From assembly GCF_000725485.1 (NCBI RefSeq), contig NZ_JOAG01000004.1, positions 186,001 through 250,000 of the forward strand: a DNA stretch of 64,000 bases. Reading direction: 5' to 3'. Below, piece by piece: positions 47,972 to 59,523 of the stretch (positions within the stretch are counted from its first letter, which is position 1; the number at the start of each line of letters is the position of its first letter). This DNA comes from Nonomuraea candida. Lineage in GTDB: Bacteria > Actinomycetota > Actinomycetes > Streptosporangiales > Streptosporangiaceae. The notes beneath the pieces were generated by a model, which searched no databases, was not told the DNA's origin, and saw only the letters and a list, made by a program, of their open reading frames with translations. The position numbers and the translations under genes are program-made.

Positions 47972-49075
47972 ATGCGCGCATTTCGGGCCGGGCTCCTTGT
48001 GGGGTGCCTGCTCGTCGCCCTGTGCCCGCCGGTCGCGGCGGAGCCGGGCACCACCTCGCGCGACGTCAGGAAGGCCCGGCAGGCCGTCCGCGAACGGTCG
48101 AAGGAGCTGGGCAGGACCACCGCCGAGCTGGCCCGGGCCCAGGCGCGGCTCGACGAGCTGGCGGCCGAGGTGGAGCGGCTGGTGGAGGCGTACAACGGGG
48201 AGGTCGTCCGGCTGCGGCAGGCCGAGCAGGCCGACCTTCAGTCCAGGACGCGGCTGGCGGCGGCCGGCGCCGAGGTCGAGCGGGCCCGGCGGGACGTGGC
48301 GCTGCTGGCCGCCGAGAGCCACGGCGGGCTGGGCACGGTGCAGCCCGTCATGGGCATGCTGCTGGACCGGGGCGGCGCGGACGGGTTCCTGCACCGGGCG
48401 GGCGTGCTCGGCCACCTGGGCAGCGAGCGGGCGGCGGTGCTGACCCGGATGCGCGACGCGCAGGAGGTCGCCCGGATCCTGCGGATCCAGGCCGAGCGGG
48501 CGTACGCCGAGCGCCAGGCCGCCTCGGAGCGCGCCCGCCGGGCCAAGCTCGCCGCCGAGGCCGCGGTGGCCGCCCAGCGGCGCGACACCAGAGCGCTGGC
48601 GGCCCGCAAGGACGCGCTGCAACGCAAGGTGGACGCGGCGCGCAGCCGCGCGGAGCTGCTGGCCAGGCGGCGCGACGCGGCGCCGGCCGGGCTCGTCAGG
48701 GGCGGCTCGACCATGGGCGACGTGGCCGCGAACTGGGCGCTCACCCAGCTCGGCAAGCCGTACGTGTGGGCGGCCGACGGCCCGGAGACCTATGACTGCT
48801 CGGGGCTGTCGATGCGCGCCTGGGAGCGGGCCGGCGTGCGGCTCGACCACTGGACGGGCACCCAGTGGACCTCCGGCCCGCATGTGCCGCTGGACCGGCT
48901 ACGCCGCGGCGACCTGCTGTTCTTCGCCCACGTCCAGGGCGACCCGTCGACCATCCACCACGTCGGGATCTATGTGGGGCGCGGCCAGATGGTGCACGCC
49001 CCGCAGACCGGCGACGTGGTGCGGGTCGCCTCGATCTGGCGCGGGGACCTGGTGGGCGCCACCAGGCCCCGGTGA
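47972..49075 (+). CDS. NlpC/P60 peptidoglycan endopeptidase
   Basis: This is a 367-aa protein, ATG at 47972 with GGGGGA upstream. The signal peptide GLLVGCLLVALCPPVAA is followed by a long coiled coil (residues about 30-230, for example ELARAQARLDELAAEVERL). The catalytic domain has YDCSGLSMRAW (Cys), HHVGIYVGRGQMVHAP (His) and RGDLLFFAH. It cuts gamma-D-Glu-to-diamino-acid links in peptidoglycan; the coiled coil likely restrains or positions it as in RipA-type enzymes. It lies 84 nt behind the sigma-fusion gene. Confidence 0.93.
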   Translation: MRAFRAGLLVGCLLVALCPPVAAEPGTTSRDVRKARQAVRERSKELGRTTAELARAQARLDELAAEVERLVEAYNGEVVRLRQAEQADLQSRTRLAAAGAEVERARRDVALLAAESHGGLGTVQPVMGMLLDRGGADGFLHRAGVLGHLGSERAAVLTRMRDAQEVARILRIQAERAYAERQAASERARRAKLAAEAAVAAQRRDTRALAARKDALQRKVDAARSRAELLARRRDAAPAGLVRGGSTMGDVAANWALTQLGKPYVWAADGPETYDCSGLSMRAWERAGVRLDHWTGTQWTSGPHVPLDRLRRGDLLFFAHVQGDPSTIHHVGIYVGRGQMVHAPQTGDVVRVASIWRGDLVGATRPR

Positions 49076-49085
49076 CGGGCGGGCG

Positions 49086-49577
49086 TCAGTGGTGGCCCTC
49101 CTCCTTGGCCCGGCGGAAGGAGCGCTCGATCTCGGCCTCGGCCTCGATGCGGCCCACCCAGTTGGCGCCCTCGACGGACTTGCCGGGCTCCAGGTCCTTG
49201 TAGACCTCGAAGAAGTGCTGGATCTCCAGCCGGTCGAACTCCGACACGTGATGGATGTCCTGGATGTGGTGCATGCGGGGGTCGGTGGACGGCACGCAGA
49301 GCACCTTGTCGTCACCGCCCTTCTCGTCGGTCATGCGGAACATCCCCACCGCCCGGCACGTGATGTAGCAGCCCGGGAACGTCGGCTCCTGCAGCAGCAC
49401 CAGCGCGTCCAGCGGGTCGCCGTCCTCGCCGAGGGTGTTCTCGATGAAGCCGTAGTCGGCGGGGTACTGCGTGGAGGTGAACAGGAGCCGGTCAAGCCTG
49501 ATCTTGCCGGTCTCGTGGTCCACTTCGTACTTGTTCCGTTGCCCCTTGGGAATCTCAACGACAACGTCGAACTCCAC
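49086..49577 (-). CDS. ppa: Inorganic pyrophosphatase
   Basis: This is a 163-aa protein, GTG at 49577 with GGAGGAAC upstream (longer frame to 49673 rejected). It has [39 protein letters not shown] (catalytic Asp set), [13 protein letters not shown] and [20 protein letters not shown]. This is family I soluble PPase, of normal length. It hydrolyses pyrophosphate and drives biosynthesis. It is divergent from the carboxypeptidase gene. Confidence 0.96.
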   Translation of the reverse strand: MEFDVVVEIPKGQRNKYEVDHETGKIRLDRLLFTSTQYPADYGFIENTLGEDGDPLDALVLLQEPTFPGCYITCRAVGMFRMTDEKGGDDKVLCVPSTDPRMHHIQDIHHVSEFDRLEIQHFFEVYKDLEPGKSVEGANWVGRIEAEAEIERSFRRAKEEGHH

Positions 49578-49661
49578 CGCGGTTCCTCCGCTCAGGCCCC
49601 CGGGCACCCCCGGCTGGGCGTTAATGTCTCGTAGGCGAACACAGAAGAGAGGGCAGGCGAC

Positions 49662-51083
49662 GTGGCGCGGCACGACCGGTTGGTGATGCTGACCACCCTC
49701 GCCGTGCTCCAGGTCGTCACGATCGTCATCGGCGTGTATGCCATGACGACCGACTTCAGCCTGAGCGCGCTGACGAGCGGGTCTTCACCGACCAAGCCGA
49801 CGGCGTCCCCGGCGGAAGGCTCCTCCCCCGTCCCCGTGGTCACCGCCGGTCCTGTGCTGGCCCGGCTGCCGGTGAGGTCAGGAGACGGACCTCTCCCGAC
49901 TAAGGGTACTTTGACGCGGCAGTTGGCCAGCGCGCTGGGTGACAAAGCGCTCGGCGGCCGGGTGGGGGCCGTCGTCATCGACACGACCACCGGGGAGCAG
50001 CTCTTCGCCGCAGGCGCCGACACGGCCGTCACCCCCGCCTCCACCACGAAGATCATCACCTGCGCCGCCGCGCTGGCCTCGCTCGGGCCCGACGCGCGCC
50101 TGTCCACCCGGGTCGTCCAGGGCGCCAAACCCGGCGCCGTCGTGCTCGTCGGCGGCGGCGACCCGCTCCTGGCCGGACCCGCCGCCAGGCCCGACTATCC
50201 GAAGCAGGCCAGCCTGGCCACGCTCGCCGCCCGCACCGCCGCCACGCTCAAGGCCCAGGGCGTCCGCAAGGTCACCCTGTCCTACGACGCCTCGCTGTTC
50301 ACCGGCCGCACCAAGGCCCTCGGCTGGAAGCCCAACTACATCCCCGACGGCGAAGTGGCCCCCGTGCACGCCCTGACGATGGACGTGGGCCGCCAGGACC
50401 CCCGCTTCAGGGCTCCCCGCGTCCCCGACCCGGCGCAATACGCCGCCGACGCCTTCGCCAGGCTCCTCGGCAAGCGCGGCATCGCGGTCGCCAAGTCCGT
50501 ACGCCCCGCCAAGGCCCCCGCCGGCGCCGCCGAGCTCGGCAGGGTCGACTCGGCCCCCCTCTACGCCCTCGTCGAGCACACCCTCACCCGCAGCGACAAC
50601 GACATGGCCGAGGCGCTGCTGCGGCACGTCGCCATCAAGGAGGGCCGCCCGGCGACGTTCGAGGGCGGCGCGCAGGCCGTCTCCGCCGTCATGCAACGCC
50701 TCGGGATCGCCCAGAACGTCACGCTCGACGACGGCAGCGGCCTGTCCATCCGCAACCGCATCAGCCCGAACGCCCTGGCCAAGGCCGTCGCCCTGGCCGG
50801 CTCCGCGGGCCACCCCGGCCTGCGCGCGGTGGCCACCGGCATGCCGATCGCGGGCTTCTCCGGCACGCTGGGCAACGGGCAGCGCTTCACCTCGCGCGAC
50901 AGCAAGGGCCAGGTCGGCCTCGTACGCGCCAAGACCGGCACCCTCAACCACGTCAACACGCTGGCCGGGCTGACCACGACCAAGGACGGGCGGGTGCTCA
51001 CCTTCGCGTTCATGGCCGACCGGGTGCCCGTCAACGCCGAGCCCGTGCTCGACCGGCTGGCCGCCATCGTGGCCCGCTCCTGA
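49662..51083 (+). CDS. dacB: D-alanyl-D-alanine carboxypeptidase (S13/PBP4 type)
   Basis: This is a 473-aa protein, GTG at 49662 with AGAGGG upstream. The N-terminal helix [19 protein letters not shown] anchors or exports it. Penicillin-binding motifs are TPASTTKI (SxxK), [12 protein letters not shown] (SxN) and [10 protein letters not shown] (KTG). The S13 insertion between SxxK and SxN is present. It trims or cuts peptidoglycan peptides. The order dacB-DUF2342-tilS-hpt-ftsH-fol is familiar from actinomycetes. Confidence 0.93.
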   Translation: MARHDRLVMLTTLAVLQVVTIVIGVYAMTTDFSLSALTSGSSPTKPTASPAEGSSPVPVVTAGPVLARLPVRSGDGPLPTKGTLTRQLASALGDKALGGRVGAVVIDTTTGEQLFAAGADTAVTPASTTKIITCAAALASLGPDARLSTRVVQGAKPGAVVLVGGGDPLLAGPAARPDYPKQASLATLAARTAATLKAQGVRKVTLSYDASLFTGRTKALGWKPNYIPDGEVAPVHALTMDVGRQDPRFRAPRVPDPAQYAADAFARLLGKRGIAVAKSVRPAKAPAGAAELGRVDSAPLYALVEHTLTRSDNDMAEALLRHVAIKEGRPATFEGGAQAVSAVMQRLGIAQNVTLDDGSGLSIRNRISPNALAKAVALAGSAGHPGLRAVATGMPIAGFSGTLGNGQRFTSRDSKGQVGLVRAKTGTLNHVNTLAGLTTTKDGRVLTFAFMADRVPVNAEPVLDRLAAIVARS

Positions 51084-51151
51084 CGCGCCCTCGCCGGGTT
51101 GCCTCGCCGGCTTCTTCGCAGCCTCGCCGAGAACCACGTACGGTGGACGTT

Positions 51152-52228
51152 ATGCAGGTGATCGACTGGGATCTGGCCGTCACGACCGGCACGCGCCTCG
51201 TGCGCCCCGGCCCTCAGGTGAGCCGGGAGGAGGCCAGGCAGGCCGTCACCGAGCTCCGCACGCTGTCACGCGAGGCCGAGGGCCACGTGCGGCAGTTCAC
51301 CAAGATCCACACTGAGACCGCACCGCAACCCGCGACCATCGTGGACCGCCCCGGCTGGATCAAGGCCAACGTCCAGGGCTTCCGCGTGGTCCTCGAGCCG
51401 CTCACGCAGCGTATGAGCGCGAACGCCAGCCAGACGCCGGCCATCGTCTCGGCCGTGGGCTCCCGCATCACGGGTGTCGAGGTCGGCGCCGTGCTGGCCT
51501 TCCTCGCCTCCCGCGTGCTCGGGCAGTACGAGCTGTTCCTGCCGCCCGACCCCACGGGCCAGGAGCCCGTCGGCCGGCTCACGCTCGTGGCGCCCAACAT
51601 CGTCCACGCCGAGCGCGAGATGGGCGTCAACCCCCACGACTTCCGCCTGTGGGTCTGCCTCCACGAGGAGACCCACCGGGTGCAGTTCACCGGCGTGACG
51701 TGGCTGCGCGAATACGTGCGCTCGCAGATGACGGAGTTCCTGCTCGCCTCCGACCTCGACCTGCCCACCATCCTGGAGCGCCTGCGCAACGCCGCCGACA
51801 CGGTGGCCGACGTGGTGCGCGGCGGCGAGGGCAACCTCATCGACGCCATCCAGTCGCCCGCCCAGAAGGAGATCCTCGACCGGCTGACCGCCGTGATGAC
51901 CCTCGTCGAGGGCCATGGCGACTACGTGATGGACGCGGTGGGCCCGTCCGTGGTGCCCTCGGTGGCCGAGATCCGCTCGAAGTTCGCCCAGCGCCGCGAG
52001 GGCGGCTCCCGCCTCGACCGCACGGTGCGCCGCCTGCTGGGCATCGAGCTCAAGATGAAGCAGTACGCCGAGGGCTCGGCCTTCGTCCGCACGGTCGTCG
52101 ACCGGGTGGGCATGGACGACTTCAACAAGATCTGGACCTCGCCCGAGACGCTGCCCACCACGCCCGAGCTCGCCGACCCGAACGCCTGGATCTCCCGGGT
52201 GATCGGCACCCCCGCCCTCCCCGCCTGA
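51152..52228 (+). CDS. Zinc metalloprotease-like protein (DUF2342, F420-associated)
   Basis: This is a 358-aa protein. ATG at 51152 is preferred to GTG at 51143, which lies inside the TACGGT box (51139-51144). IDWDLAVTTGTRLVRPGP opens the family. VCLHEETHRVQFTGVTWL holds the HExxH zinc motif, and VEGHGDYVMDAVG a possible third ligand. The family is called coenzyme F420 biosynthesis-associated or zinc-dependent metalloprotease; its substrate is unknown. tilS follows by 48 nt. Confidence 0.9.
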   Translation: MQVIDWDLAVTTGTRLVRPGPQVSREEARQAVTELRTLSREAEGHVRQFTKIHTETAPQPATIVDRPGWIKANVQGFRVVLEPLTQRMSANASQTPAIVSAVGSRITGVEVGAVLAFLASRVLGQYELFLPPDPTGQEPVGRLTLVAPNIVHAEREMGVNPHDFRLWVCLHEETHRVQFTGVTWLREYVRSQMTEFLLASDLDLPTILERLRNAADTVADVVRGGEGNLIDAIQSPAQKEILDRLTAVMTLVEGHGDYVMDAVGPSVVPSVAEIRSKFAQRREGGSRLDRTVRRLLGIELKMKQYAEGSAFVRTVVDRVGMDDFNKIWTSPETLPTTPELADPNAWISRVIGTPALPA

Positions 52229-52276
52229 CCGGCCTCCGTCCGGCGAAGGCGCCGGGCGGGCCCGGGCCCGGGGACA

Positions 52277-53278
52277 ATGGCTCGCGTGGGTCCGCATCCT
52301 GCCGTAGCCGATGTCCGCCGCGCCGTCCGCGAGGCGCTGGCCGACGTGCCCGCGGACGCGCTGGTCCTGGCCGCGTGCTCCGGCGGCGCCGACTCGCTGG
52401 CGCTGGCCGCCGCGCTGGCGTTCACGGCCCCGCGCCTGCGCCTGCGCGCCGGCCTGCTGACGGTGGACCACCGGCTCCAGCCCGGCTCGGCCGGCCGCGC
52501 CGAGACGGTCAGGGGCCTGGGCGAGGAGATGGGGCTGAGCCCCGCCGAGGTCCTCACCGTGACGGTGGGCACCGAGGGCGGCCCCGAGGCGGCGGCCCGC
52601 GCGGCCAGATACGCCGCGCTCGACGCGGCCGCCGACCGGCTCGGCGCCGCGGCCGTGCTGCTCGGCCACACCAGGGACGACCAGGCGGAGACCGTGCTGC
52701 TCGGCCTGGCCAGGGGCAGCGGCCCGCGCTCCCTGTCGGGCATGGCGGCCAGCACGGGCCGCTACCGCCGCCCCCTCCTCCACCTGTCCAGGGCGACCAC
52801 CGTGGCGGCCTGCCGGGCGCTGGGCCTCACCCCGTGGGACGACCCGCACAACGCCGACCCCCGCTACACGCGGGTCCGCGTCCGCCACAAGGTCCTGCCG
52901 ATGCTGGAGGCGGAGCTCGGGCCGGGGGTGGCCGAGGCGCTGGCGCGCACGGCGGCGCTGGCGCGGGAGGACGCGGACGCGCTCGACGAGTGGGCGGAGT
53001 CGGCGTACCAGAATTGCGCTCTTAGCGATATCGGCGATTCGGTGAAGCTGGCCGTGAACGAGCTGGAAAAGCTCCCTGACGCCGTCAGGCGGCGGGTGCT
53101 GCGGCGGGCCGGGATCGCCGCCGGCGCCCCGTCAGGCGCGCTGTCGGCGGCCCATGTCCTGGCCGTGGACCGGCTGGTCACCCGGTGGCACGGGCAGAAA
53201 GCCGTGGACCTGCCCGGCGGTCTGTCCGCGATCCGGCGGTATGGCACCCTGATATTCGCCATCAGTCCCATCCCGTAA
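52277..53278 (+). CDS. tilS: tRNA(Ile)-lysidine synthase
   Basis: This is a 333-aa protein, ATG at 52277. The PP-loop is [18 protein letters not shown], with [24 protein letters not shown] and [18 protein letters not shown]. It puts lysine on C34 of tRNA-Ile(CAU), ATP-dependent. It is short at the C terminus, as in other actinomycetes, without the long C-terminal domain of E. coli. hpt starts 10 nt after. Confidence 0.95.
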   Translation: MARVGPHPAVADVRRAVREALADVPADALVLAACSGGADSLALAAALAFTAPRLRLRAGLLTVDHRLQPGSAGRAETVRGLGEEMGLSPAEVLTVTVGTEGGPEAAARAARYAALDAAADRLGAAAVLLGHTRDDQAETVLLGLARGSGPRSLSGMAASTGRYRRPLLHLSRATTVAACRALGLTPWDDPHNADPRYTRVRVRHKVLPMLEAELGPGVAEALARTAALAREDADALDEWAESAYQNCALSDIGDSVKLAVNELEKLPDAVRRRVLRRAGIAAGAPSGALSAAHVLAVDRLVTRWHGQKAVDLPGGLSAIRRYGTLIFAISPIP

Positions 53279-53288
53279 GGAACCACAG

Positions 53289-53840
53289 GTGGACGCTGCC
53301 GACATGGGCAATGACCTGGAAAAGGTCCTCATTGCAGAAGACGAGCTCCAGGCCAAGATCAAGGAGCTGGCCGGCCGGATCGACGAGGACTACGCGGGCA
53401 AGGACGTCCTGCTCGTGGGTGTGTTGAAGGGCGCCGTCATGGTGATGGCCGACCTGGCCAGAGCCCTGCACGTGCCGGTGCAGATGGACTGGATGGCGGT
53501 GTCGTCGTACGGCGCGGGCACCAAGTCGTCCGGCGTCGTCCGCGTGCTGAAAGACCTCGACACCGACATCTTGAACCGTCATGTGCTGATCGTCGAGGAC
53601 ATCATCGACTCGGGCCTGACGCTGCACTGGCTGCTGGAAAACCTGAAGTCGCGCAATCCGGCCTCGCTGGAGATCTGCGCCGCGCTGCGCAAACCCGACG
53701 CGGTGAAGGTGGCGATCGACGTCAAATACGTCGGGTTCGACATTCCCAACGAGTTCGTCATCGGTTATGGGCTGGACTACGCCGAGCGTTACCGGAACCT
53801 GCCGTTCATCGGCACTCTGGCGCCGCACGTTTATAAGTAG
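53289..53840 (+). CDS. hpt: Hypoxanthine phosphoribosyltransferase
   Basis: This is a 183-aa protein, GTG at 53289 with AAGGAAC 6-7 nt upstream. [19 protein letters not shown], the PRPP loop [18 protein letters not shown] and [20 protein letters not shown] are diagnostic. It salvages hypoxanthine/guanine with PRPP. It directly follows tilS, a classic pair, upstream of ftsH. Confidence 0.96.
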   Translation: MDAADMGNDLEKVLIAEDELQAKIKELAGRIDEDYAGKDVLLVGVLKGAVMVMADLARALHVPVQMDWMAVSSYGAGTKSSGVVRVLKDLDTDILNRHVLIVEDIIDSGLTLHWLLENLKSRNPASLEICAALRKPDAVKVAIDVKYVGFDIPNEFVIGYGLDYAERYRNLPFIGTLAPHVYK

Positions 53841-53841
53841 C

Positions 53842-53863
53842 GTTTCCCGGTTGGCCGGGAACA
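53842..53863 (+). terminator. Hairpin after hpt
   Basis: TTCCCGG (53844-53850) and CCGGGAA (53855-53861) pair around TTGG just behind the hpt stop. It is a likely terminator or attenuator before ftsH, which then has a 213-nt upstream region. Confidence 0.55.
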
Positions 53864-54076
53864 CCGCGCAACGTGACGTACGTTGATAGGGCAAGACCGG
53901 TGTAGCGGGCGGTCCCTCCGTGCGCGTCTCCGGTGTACCTTCAGACTCCGGGAGGGTGACCACGCGTCCCCTTCGGGTAGTCAGAAGTCGCGGTGTCGGA
54001 TGCCGCGGCCCCGGGCGTGCCCGGGGTTCCAGGCCATGGTCAGGAAGGGACGGGCCCGCAAGGGGTTCCGCATCGG

Positions 54077-56067
<1,991 letters not shown>

Positions 56068-56071
<4 letters not shown>

Positions 56072-56646
56072 CCAAGCACGACGTCGACCACGGGCGGATC
56101 GAGAAGGCCGTACGCGAGATCCTCTACGCCATCGGCGAGGATCCCGATCGTGACGGCCTGATCGAGACGCCCGCCCGGGTCGCCCGCGCCATGGCCGAGC
56201 AGTATTCGGGGCTCGGCCTGACGCCCGAAGACGTGCTCAACAAGGTCTTCGACGTCGACCACGACGAGATGGTGCTCGTGCGCGACATCGAGGTCTACTC
56301 GACCTGCGAGCACCACCTGGTCCCGTTCCACGGGGTGGCCCACGTGGGCTACATCCCCAACGAGCGCGGCCAGGTGACGGGCCTGTCCAAGCTGGCCCGC
56401 CTGGTCGACGTGTTCGCCCGCCGCCCCCAGGTCCAGGAGCGCATGACCTCGCAGATCGCCGACGCGCTCATGCAGGTCCTGGAGCCGCGCGGCGCCATCG
56501 TGGTGATCGAGGCCGAGCACCTGTGCATGACGATGCGCGGCGTACGCAAGCCGGGCGCCAAGACCGTGACCTCGGCCGTCCGCGGCGACTTCCGCGCCAG
56601 CGACAAGACCCGATCCGAGGCCATGGCGCTGATCCTGGGTCGCTGA
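56068..56646 (+). CDS. folE: GTP cyclohydrolase I
   Basis: This is a 192-aa protein, GTG at 56068 inside the ftsH stop. [20 protein letters not shown] and [20 protein letters not shown] carry the zinc Cys/His ligands; [22 protein letters not shown] is also diagnostic. It makes dihydroneopterin triphosphate from GTP, the first folate step. It leads the fol gene run. Confidence 0.97.
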
Positions 56647-56704
56647 AGACCGAACGGGGTACCCACGATGTCAGCAGGTGTGGGGAAGCGCCTAGGCTTG
56701 GCCC

Positions 56705-57562
56705 ATGACTAGCGTGCCCATCAGCGTGCCGGGAGGTGCGGAGCGGTGCCTCGTCATGGGTGTGGTCAACGTGACGCCCGATTCGTTCTCCGACGGCGGC
56801 ATGTGGTTCGACGAGGCGGCCGCCGTCCGGCATGGCCTTGACCTCGTCCAGGAGGGCGCCGACATCGTCGACGTGGGCGGCGAGTCCACCCGCCCCGGCG
56901 CGGCCAGGGTGTCCCTGGAGGAAGAGCTGGCCCGCGTGGTGCCGGTGATCAGGGCGCTGCGCTCCGAGGGAGTGGTGGTCAGCGTCGACACGATGCGCGC
57001 CGAGGTCGCCAAGGCCGCGGTCGAGGCGGGCGCGCAGCTCGTCAACGACGTCAGCGGCGGCCTGGCCGACCCCGAGATGCCGCGCGTGGTGGCCGCGACC
57101 GGAGTGGCCTACGTCGTGATGCACTGGCGCGGCCACAGCCATGACATGGACTCCCGGGCCGTCTACGCCGACGTCGTGACGGAGGTGCGCGAAGAGCTGA
57201 GCAAGCGGGTCGATTTGGTGCTGGCCGAGGGGGTCTCCGAGGAGCAGATCGTGCTCGACCCCGGCCTCGGCTTCGCCAAGAACGCCGAGCACAACTGGGC
57301 GGTGCTGGCCGGGATCCCGCGCCTGGCCGAGCTGGGCCTTCCGCTGCTCATCGGGGCGTCACGCAAACGTTTCCTGGGCCGGCTGCTGGCCGGTCCCGAC
57401 GGCACGCCCAGGCCGTTCAGCCGCAGCGACGACGCCACGCTGGCCGTGACGGCGCTGGCCGCGCACGCCGGCGCCTGGTGCGTCCGCGTGCACGAGGTAG
57501 GTCCCAATGCCGATGCCGTGCGCGTGGCCGCCGCATGGAAGAGAGCCGGAGCAGGCACATGA
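56705..57562 (+). CDS. folP: Dihydropteroate synthase
   Basis: This is a 285-aa protein, ATG at 56705; TAGGCT ends 7 nt before, suggesting an internal leaderless promoter. MGVVNVTPDSFSDGG, VDVGGESTRPGA, VSVDTMRAEVA, NDVSGG and LIGASRKRFLG are the pterin and sulfonamide-site motifs. It couples p-aminobenzoate with the pterin. Its stop overlaps the NTF2-like gene by ATGA. Confidence 0.97.
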   Translation: MTSVPISVPGGAERCLVMGVVNVTPDSFSDGGMWFDEAAAVRHGLDLVQEGADIVDVGGESTRPGAARVSLEEELARVVPVIRALRSEGVVVSVDTMRAEVAKAAVEAGAQLVNDVSGGLADPEMPRVVAATGVAYVVMHWRGHSHDMDSRAVYADVVTEVREELSKRVDLVLAEGVSEEQIVLDPGLGFAKNAEHNWAVLAGIPRLAELGLPLLIGASRKRFLGRLLAGPDGTPRPFSRSDDATLAVTALAAHAGAWCVRVHEVGPNADAVRVAAAWKRAGAGT

Positions 57563-58005
57563 GCGTCGACACCGCCGCCATCGAGACGGTCAACCAGGAG
57601 TTCTACGCCGCGATCGAGAGCGGCGACCTGGACAAGATGACCGAGATCTGGGCCGAGGACACCACCGACGACCAGGTGAGCTGCGTGCACCCCGGGTGGA
57701 CGCTGCTGACGGGCCGCTCCGAGGTGCTGCGCTCGTGGGCCCTGATCATGGCCAACACCACCTACATCCAGTTCGTGCTGACCGACGTCAGCACCACCGT
57801 GCTGGGTGACGTGGCCGTCCTGACCTGCGTGGAGAACATCCTGACCGCGGGGGAGGAGGGCGAGGCCAGCTTCGCCGCGGGCAAGGTGGTGGCCAGCAAC
57901 GTCTACATCCGCACCGCGCAGGGCTGGCGGTTGTGGATGCACCACGGCTCGCCCGTGCTGCAGGGCGATGACGACGAGGAGGAGGACGGCGAGCTTGAAC
58001 GCTGA
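57559..58005 (+). CDS. NTF2/SnoaL-like protein inserted in the fol operon
   Basis: This is a 148-aa protein, ATG at 57559. VNQEFYAAIESGDLDKMTEIW, DDQVSCVHPGWTLLTGRSEV, VLTCVENILTAGEEGEASF and RTAQGWRLWMHHGSPVLQ match small SnoaL_3/NTF2-fold proteins. It ends in an acidic tail and overlaps folB by 11 bp. It is found between folP and folB, so it may help pterin metabolism, but no reaction is known. Confidence 0.85.
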   Translation: MSVDTAAIETVNQEFYAAIESGDLDKMTEIWAEDTTDDQVSCVHPGWTLLTGRSEVLRSWALIMANTTYIQFVLTDVSTTVLGDVAVLTCVENILTAGEEGEASFAAGKVVASNVYIRTAQGWRLWMHHGSPVLQGDDDEEEDGELER

Positions 58006-58360
58006 CCGCATCACGCTCAAGGGCCTGCGCGCCTGGGGGCGGCACGGCGTGCTCGCCGCCGAGCGGGAGCTCGGGCAGGAGTTCGTGGTGGACGCGACGC
58101 TGTTCCTCGACACCGCCCCCGCGGCGGCCGGCGACGACCTCACCAAGACCGTGCACTACGGTGAGCTGGCGCAGGCGCTGACCGACGTGGTGGCGGGCGA
58201 GCCGGTCGAGCTGATCGAGACGCTCGCGCAGCGGCTGGCCGACGTGTGCCTGGCGAGCGAGCTGGTGCGCAAGGTCGAGGTGAGCGTGCACAAACCGGCG
58301 GCGCCGATCCCGCTGCCGTTCGACGACGTGATCGTGACGATCGAGCGGAGCCGCGTATGA
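57995..58360 (+). CDS. folB: Dihydroneopterin aldolase
   Basis: This is a 121-aa protein. TTG at 57995 (first residues LNADRITLKGL) gives the normal family length; the frame opens at 57968 without conservation. ITLKGLRAWGRHGVLAAERE, LGQEFVVDATLFLD and VHYGELAQALTDVV are family motifs, ending KPAAPIPLPFDDVIVTIERS. It makes 6-hydroxymethyl-dihydropterin. It overlaps folK by ATGA. Confidence 0.93.
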   Translation: MNADRITLKGLRAWGRHGVLAAERELGQEFVVDATLFLDTAPAAAGDDLTKTVHYGELAQALTDVVAGEPVELIETLAQRLADVCLASELVRKVEVSVHKPAAPIPLPFDDVIVTIERSRV

Positions 58361-58860
58361 AGGTAGTGCTCGCTCTCGGCAGCAACCTGGGGCGCCGGTT
58401 CCAGACGTTGCAGGGCGCCGTGGACACCCTGTTCGACGCCCCCGGCTTGGAGTTCGTCAAGGCGTCCCCCGTCTACGAGACCGACCCCGTCGGAGGGCCG
58501 GGCGGGCAGCGTCCCTATCTGAACGCGATCGTGGTCGCCGAGACCACGCTCGCGCCGCGCACGCTGCTGGAGCGGGCGCAGAGCGTGGAGAACGCCTTCG
58601 GCCGCGAGCGCGCCGAGCGCTGGGGGCCGCGCACGCTCGACATCGACCTGATCGTGGTGGGCGAGACCGTCAGCGACGACCCCGACCTCACGCTGCCGCA
58701 TCCCCGGGCCCACGAGCGCGCCTTCGTGCTCGTGCCCTGGTCGAAGGCCGACCCCGAGGGCGAGGTGCCCGGCCGGGGCAGGGTCGCGGAGCTGCTGGAG
58801 CAGGTCGGGGAGCAGGGCGTGCGCCTGCGCGAGGATCTCAAGCTGCAGAGGCCCGATTGA
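58357..58860 (+). CDS. folK: 2-amino-4-hydroxy-6-hydroxymethyldihydropteridine pyrophosphokinase
   Basis: This is a 167-aa protein, ATG at 58357 in the folB stop. VVLALGSNLGRRFQTLQGAV, SPVYETDPVGGPG, RPYLNAIVVAETTL, RWGPRTLDIDLIVVG and LPHPRAHERAFVLVPW are the HPPK signature (Asp-x-Asp metal site). It activates the pterin for FolP. It overlaps the DUF3180 gene by TTGA. Confidence 0.97.
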   Translation: MKVVLALGSNLGRRFQTLQGAVDTLFDAPGLEFVKASPVYETDPVGGPGGQRPYLNAIVVAETTLAPRTLLERAQSVENAFGRERAERWGPRTLDIDLIVVGETVSDDPDLTLPHPRAHERAFVLVPWSKADPEGEVPGRGRVAELLEQVGEQGVRLREDLKLQRPD

Positions 58861-59312
58861 AGCCCACCCACCCCGGCCTCCTGGTCGGCATCATCGTAGC
58901 CGTGGCCCTGATCGCTTGGGCGGTGATCAGCCAGACCTACGCAAAGCTGTATATCTTGCCCTGGACCGCGATCCCCACGCTGCTGCTGCTGGCGCTCGGC
59001 GAGGGCTACAGCGGCTGGGCGACCAAGGCCAGGATCGCCAGGAAGCCGGGCACCAAGCCGGTGGAGCCGCTGGCCGTGGCCCGGCTGGCGGCCCTGGCGA
59101 AGGCCTCGGCGTACGCCGGGTCACTGTTCGCGGGGGTGTTCGCCGGGTTCGCGCTGCACACGTCGCAGATCCTCGACGCGGAGACGCCGCGCGCCGAGTT
59201 CTTCATCGCGATCGGCTCGTTCGTGTCGTGCGTCGTGCTCATCTGCGCCGCGCTCTATCTGGAGCACGCCTGCCGCATCCCGAAGGAGCCCGAGGACCGC
59301 CCCCGGAAGTAG
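58857..59312 (+). CDS. DUF3180 membrane protein
   Basis: This is a 151-aa protein, TTG at 58857 within the folK stop. There are four hydrophobic helices: LLVGIIVAVALIAWAVI, ILPWTAIPTLLLLAL, AYAGSLFAGVFAGFAL and AIGSFVSCVVLICAALYLEH. This actinobacterial family regularly follows folK. The function is unknown. Confidence 0.9.
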   Translation: MKPTHPGLLVGIIVAVALIAWAVISQTYAKLYILPWTAIPTLLLLALGEGYSGWATKARIARKPGTKPVEPLAVARLAALAKASAYAGSLFAGVFAGFALHTSQILDAETPRAEFFIAIGSFVSCVVLICAALYLEHACRIPKEPEDRPRK

Positions 59313-59335
59313 CGGCCGCCGGGGAGTCGCGGGGG

Positions 59336-59521
59336 TCAGTGTTCGTCGGGCAGGTTCTCGATGGCGGGCAGGTCGCCGGCGAAGAGCCGCTCGTACCACA
59401 TGTCGCGCTGGAGCAGGCGCAGCGCGCGGCGCAGGACGTCGCTCGGCCGCTCACCTTCCCGCAGGGCGGCACGGATGATCCGCTCGTCTTCGGCGTTGGC
59501 CCGGAAGGCGATGTCAGCCAT
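59336..59521 (-). CDS. Ribbon-helix-helix-like small protein
   Basis: This is a 61-aa protein, ATG at 59521, two bases after the acyltransferase stop. MADIAFRANAEDERIIRAAL, REGERPSDVLRRALRLLQRD is a beta strand plus two helices as in CopG-type DNA-binding antitoxins. The C terminus LFAGDLPAIENLPDEH could bind a partner. No toxin gene is adjacent. It is coupled to the acyltransferase gene. Confidence 0.7.
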   Translation of the reverse strand: MADIAFRANAEDERIIRAALREGERPSDVLRRALRLLQRDMWYERLFAGDLPAIENLPDEH

Positions 59522-59523
59522 GC

